Origin: an uncultured Chlorobiota bacterium
Lineage (GTDB): Bacteria; Bacteroidota; Kapaibacteriia; OLB7
DNA: 8,830 nucleotides
Assembly (NCBI GenBank): GCA_946481475.1
Contig: CAMLOB010000131.1
Coordinates: 1 to 8,830, forward strand
Reading direction: 5' to 3'
In this document: piece by piece, positions 7,255-8,830 of the stretch
Numbering within the stretch: position 1 is the first letter of the stretch
Layout: each line of letters begins with the position of its first letter
Translations under genes and position numbers: made by a program
Notes under the pieces: generated by a model
What the model saw: only the letters and a program-made list of their open reading frames with translations
Told to the model about the DNA's origin: nothing
Databases searched by the model: none

Positions 7255-7296
7255 CAGTCCCGATTCTTGACTCCCGACTCTCGACTCCTGACTCCT
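7255..7296. repeat. Heptanucleotide tandem repeat (GACTCCC type)
   Basis: Six 7-base units lie in register: cagtccc (7255), gattctt (7262), gactccc (7269), gactctc (7276), gactcct (7283) and gactcct (7290). The last two are identical. The tract lies about 63 bases before the aldehyde dehydrogenase start. Like the 781-815 tract it has a 7-base period, but the unit sequence is unrelated. Confidence 0.7.
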
Positions 7297-7358
7297 TGCC
7301 CATCCCTCCCCCCCGACGTAACTTCCCGCCGATTTCAACAACCAGTACAGGCAGATTC

Positions 7359-8830
7359 ATGAACGACCAGCTTCTTCAATCCGATATACTCAATCCGCAG
7401 GCGGCCGTCCGGGACTACCGGCTCTTCATCGACGGAGCCTTCGTCGATTCGGTCTCCGGCAACACGTTCGACGACGTCAGTCCGGTGACCGGGCGGGTGA
7501 TCGCCCGCGTGGCCGAGGCAAACGCAGACGATGTGGACCGGGCGGTGGCGGCCGCAAAGCGGGCACGCCACGGCGAGTGGGCGAAGATGGGGACGAACGC
7601 CCGACTCGATCTCCTCTCCCGCGTCGCCGACAGAATCATGGAACGGTTCGATGAATTTCTCAAAGCCGAAATCGCCGACACCGGCAAACCGGTCTCCTGG
7701 GCAAAGGCGATCGACATCCCGCGCGGCGCGGCAAACTTCCGGCTCTTCGCGAACATGGTCCGGAACGTCCCGAACGAGTCATACCAGACCGACACGGAGG
7801 ACGGACTCGGCGCGCTCAACTATGCGATCCGCGTTCCGCTCGGCGTCGTCGGCGTGATCTGTCCCTGGAACCTTCCCCTGCTGCTGATGACCTGGAAGGT
7901 CGCCCCGGCTCTGGCCTGCGGGAACACGGTGGTGGTGAAACCGTCGGAGGAGACGCCCGGCACCGCAACGCTGTTGGGGGAGGTAATGAACGAGGTCGGC
8001 ATCCCCTCCGGCGTCTACAACGTCGTCCACGGGTTCGGTCCCGGATCGGCCGGCGAGGCATTGACGAAGCATCCGGACGTTGCGGCGATCACCTTCACCG
8101 GCGAGACCCGGACCGGCTCGGCCATCATGAAAGCGGTTGCCGACGGAGTGAAGCCGGTCAGCTTCTTCGCCGATGCGGATTTCGACGCCGCCGTCGCCGG
8201 GGTGGCCCGCTCCACCTTCGCCAATTGCGGTCAGGTCTGCCTCTGTTCCGAGCGGGTCTACGTGGAGCGTTCGATCTTCGACCGTTTCGTCGAGGGACTG
8301 GCCGACCGGGCCGGGAAGCTCCGGATGGGAGATCCGTTCCTGCAAGCGACCACGATGGGACCGCTGATCTCGAAGGGACATCGGGAGAAAGTTCTCGGCT
8401 ACTACGATCTGGCCCGGGAAGAGGGGGCGACGGTCGTGACCGGCGGGGGCGTCCCGGAACTCGGCGATCCGTTCGACGGCGGTTCGTTCGTGGAGCCGAC
8501 GATCCTGACCGGGCTGCCGGAGACGGCCCGCGTCATCAGGGAAGAAATCTTCGGTCCGGTCTGCCACATCCAGCCCTTCGATGATGAAGATGAGGCGTTG
8601 GCGATGGCGAACGACACCGACTACGGCCTCTGCTCCGCCCTCTGGACGCAGAACCTCTCCCGCGCCCACCGGCTTGCCGCGCAGATCGACGTCGGGATCA
8701 CCTGGGTCAACAGTTGGTTCCTCCGCGACCTGCGAACGCCTTTCGGCGGGACCGGAATCAGCGGCATCGGACGCGAGGGGGGGATTCACTCGGTGAACTT
8801 CTATAGTGAGTTGAGGAATATCTGTGTGAA
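7359..8830 (+). CDS. Aldehyde dehydrogenase, hydroxymuconic-semialdehyde type, lacking ELGGK (3' end outside window)
   Basis: The 490 visible codons cover almost a whole NAD-dependent aldehyde dehydrogenase; only the last residues are cut off. Present are PWNLP (Asn171), VVVKPSEE (Lys194), TFTGETRTG (246-254), the catalytic Cys294 in NCGQVCLC, EEIFGPV (cofactor Glu396) and TPFGGTGISGIGREGG. The GETRTG word and the ending VNFYSELRNICV fit the 2-hydroxymuconic/aminomuconic semialdehyde dehydrogenase branch, which acts in aromatic-ring cleavage, though the substrate cannot be set from this. The odd point is KPVSFFADADFDAA (266-279): the family normally has about ten more residues here, containing ELGGK with the general-base Glu (268 in human ALDH2). 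Frame is kept. The ATG at 7359 has a weak SD. The enzyme is therefore either altered or inactive as hydrolase, or the gap is a sequence error. Confidence 0.9.
   Translation, partial: MNDQLLQSDILNPQAAVRDYRLFIDGAFVDSVSGNTFDDVSPVTGRVIARVAEANADDVDRAVAAAKRARHGEWAKMGTNARLDLLSRVADRIMERFDEFLKAEIADTGKPVSWAKAIDIPRGAANFRLFANMVRNVPNESYQTDTEDGLGALNYAIRVPLGVVGVICPWNLPLLLMTWKVAPALACGNTVVVKPSEETPGTATLLGEVMNEVGIPSGVYNVVHGFGPGSAGEALTKHPDVAAITFTGETRTGSAIMKAVADGVKPVSFFADADFDAAVAGVARSTFANCGQVCLCSERVYVERSIFDRFVEGLADRAGKLRMGDPFLQATTMGPLISKGHREKVLGYYDLAREEGATVVTGGGVPELGDPFDGGSFVEPTILTGLPETARVIREEIFGPVCHIQPFDDEDEALAMANDTDYGLCSALWTQNLSRAHRLAAQIDVGITWVNSWFLRDLRTPFGGTGISGIGREGGIHSVNFYSELRNICV

Noticed and set aside
7779..8789. 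336-codon antisense frame across the aldehyde dehydrogenase
   Set aside because: The plus strand encodes an unmistakable aldehyde dehydrogenase; the antisense product is rich in Arg/Gly/Asp with no motif.

Overview
This window is GC-rich bacterial DNA with five large protein genes, two of them cut by the window edges. Every intergenic gap of useful size holds a hairpin or short degenerate repeats. Nothing fixes the phylum. GC-rich codons, a YfbK-type lipoprotein, a PDZ/multi-TM/SpoIIE phosphatase and intergenic words of the TTTGTG and GACTCCC kind suggest an environmental bacterium or metagenome-assembled genome, perhaps of the FCB/Gemmatimonadota sort. That is an impression, not a measurement.

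Layout. (1) 2-703, +: 3' part of a pyruvoyl-dependent phosphatidylserine decarboxylase, followed by a 12-bp-stem hairpin and heptanucleotide repeats. (2) 831-1721, +: a PLC-like phosphodiesterase with no signal peptide. A near-perfect intrinsic terminator follows (1812-1858). (3) 1925-4537, -: an 870-residue membrane protein with a PDZ domain, several membrane segments, a GAF-like domain and a SpoIIE/RsbU-type PP2C phosphatase domain. (4) A 267-base divergent control region holding a TTCTTTGTGC tandem repeat. (5) 4805-7105, +: a YfbK-like von Willebrand factor A lipoprotein carrying eight exact-register decapeptide repeats not expected in the family. A strong terminator follows (7129-7179). 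(6) An intergenic stretch with a 14-bp palindrome and six heptanucleotide repeats. (7) 7359 to the window end, +: an aldehyde dehydrogenase of the hydroxymuconic-semialdehyde type that lacks the ELGGK catalytic segment.

How the genes relate. The first two genes could both act on phospholipids and lie 127 bases apart on the same strand, so a functional pair is plausible but unproven. The phosphatase gene and the YfbK-like gene are divergently transcribed and both products are envelope-associated. The aldehyde dehydrogenase looks like a separate metabolic unit. I see no CRISPR array, tRNA, rRNA, integrase, transposase or recognised defence system. The best leads are the aldehyde dehydrogenase missing its general-base motif and the decapeptide-repeat insert in the vWA lipoprotein.
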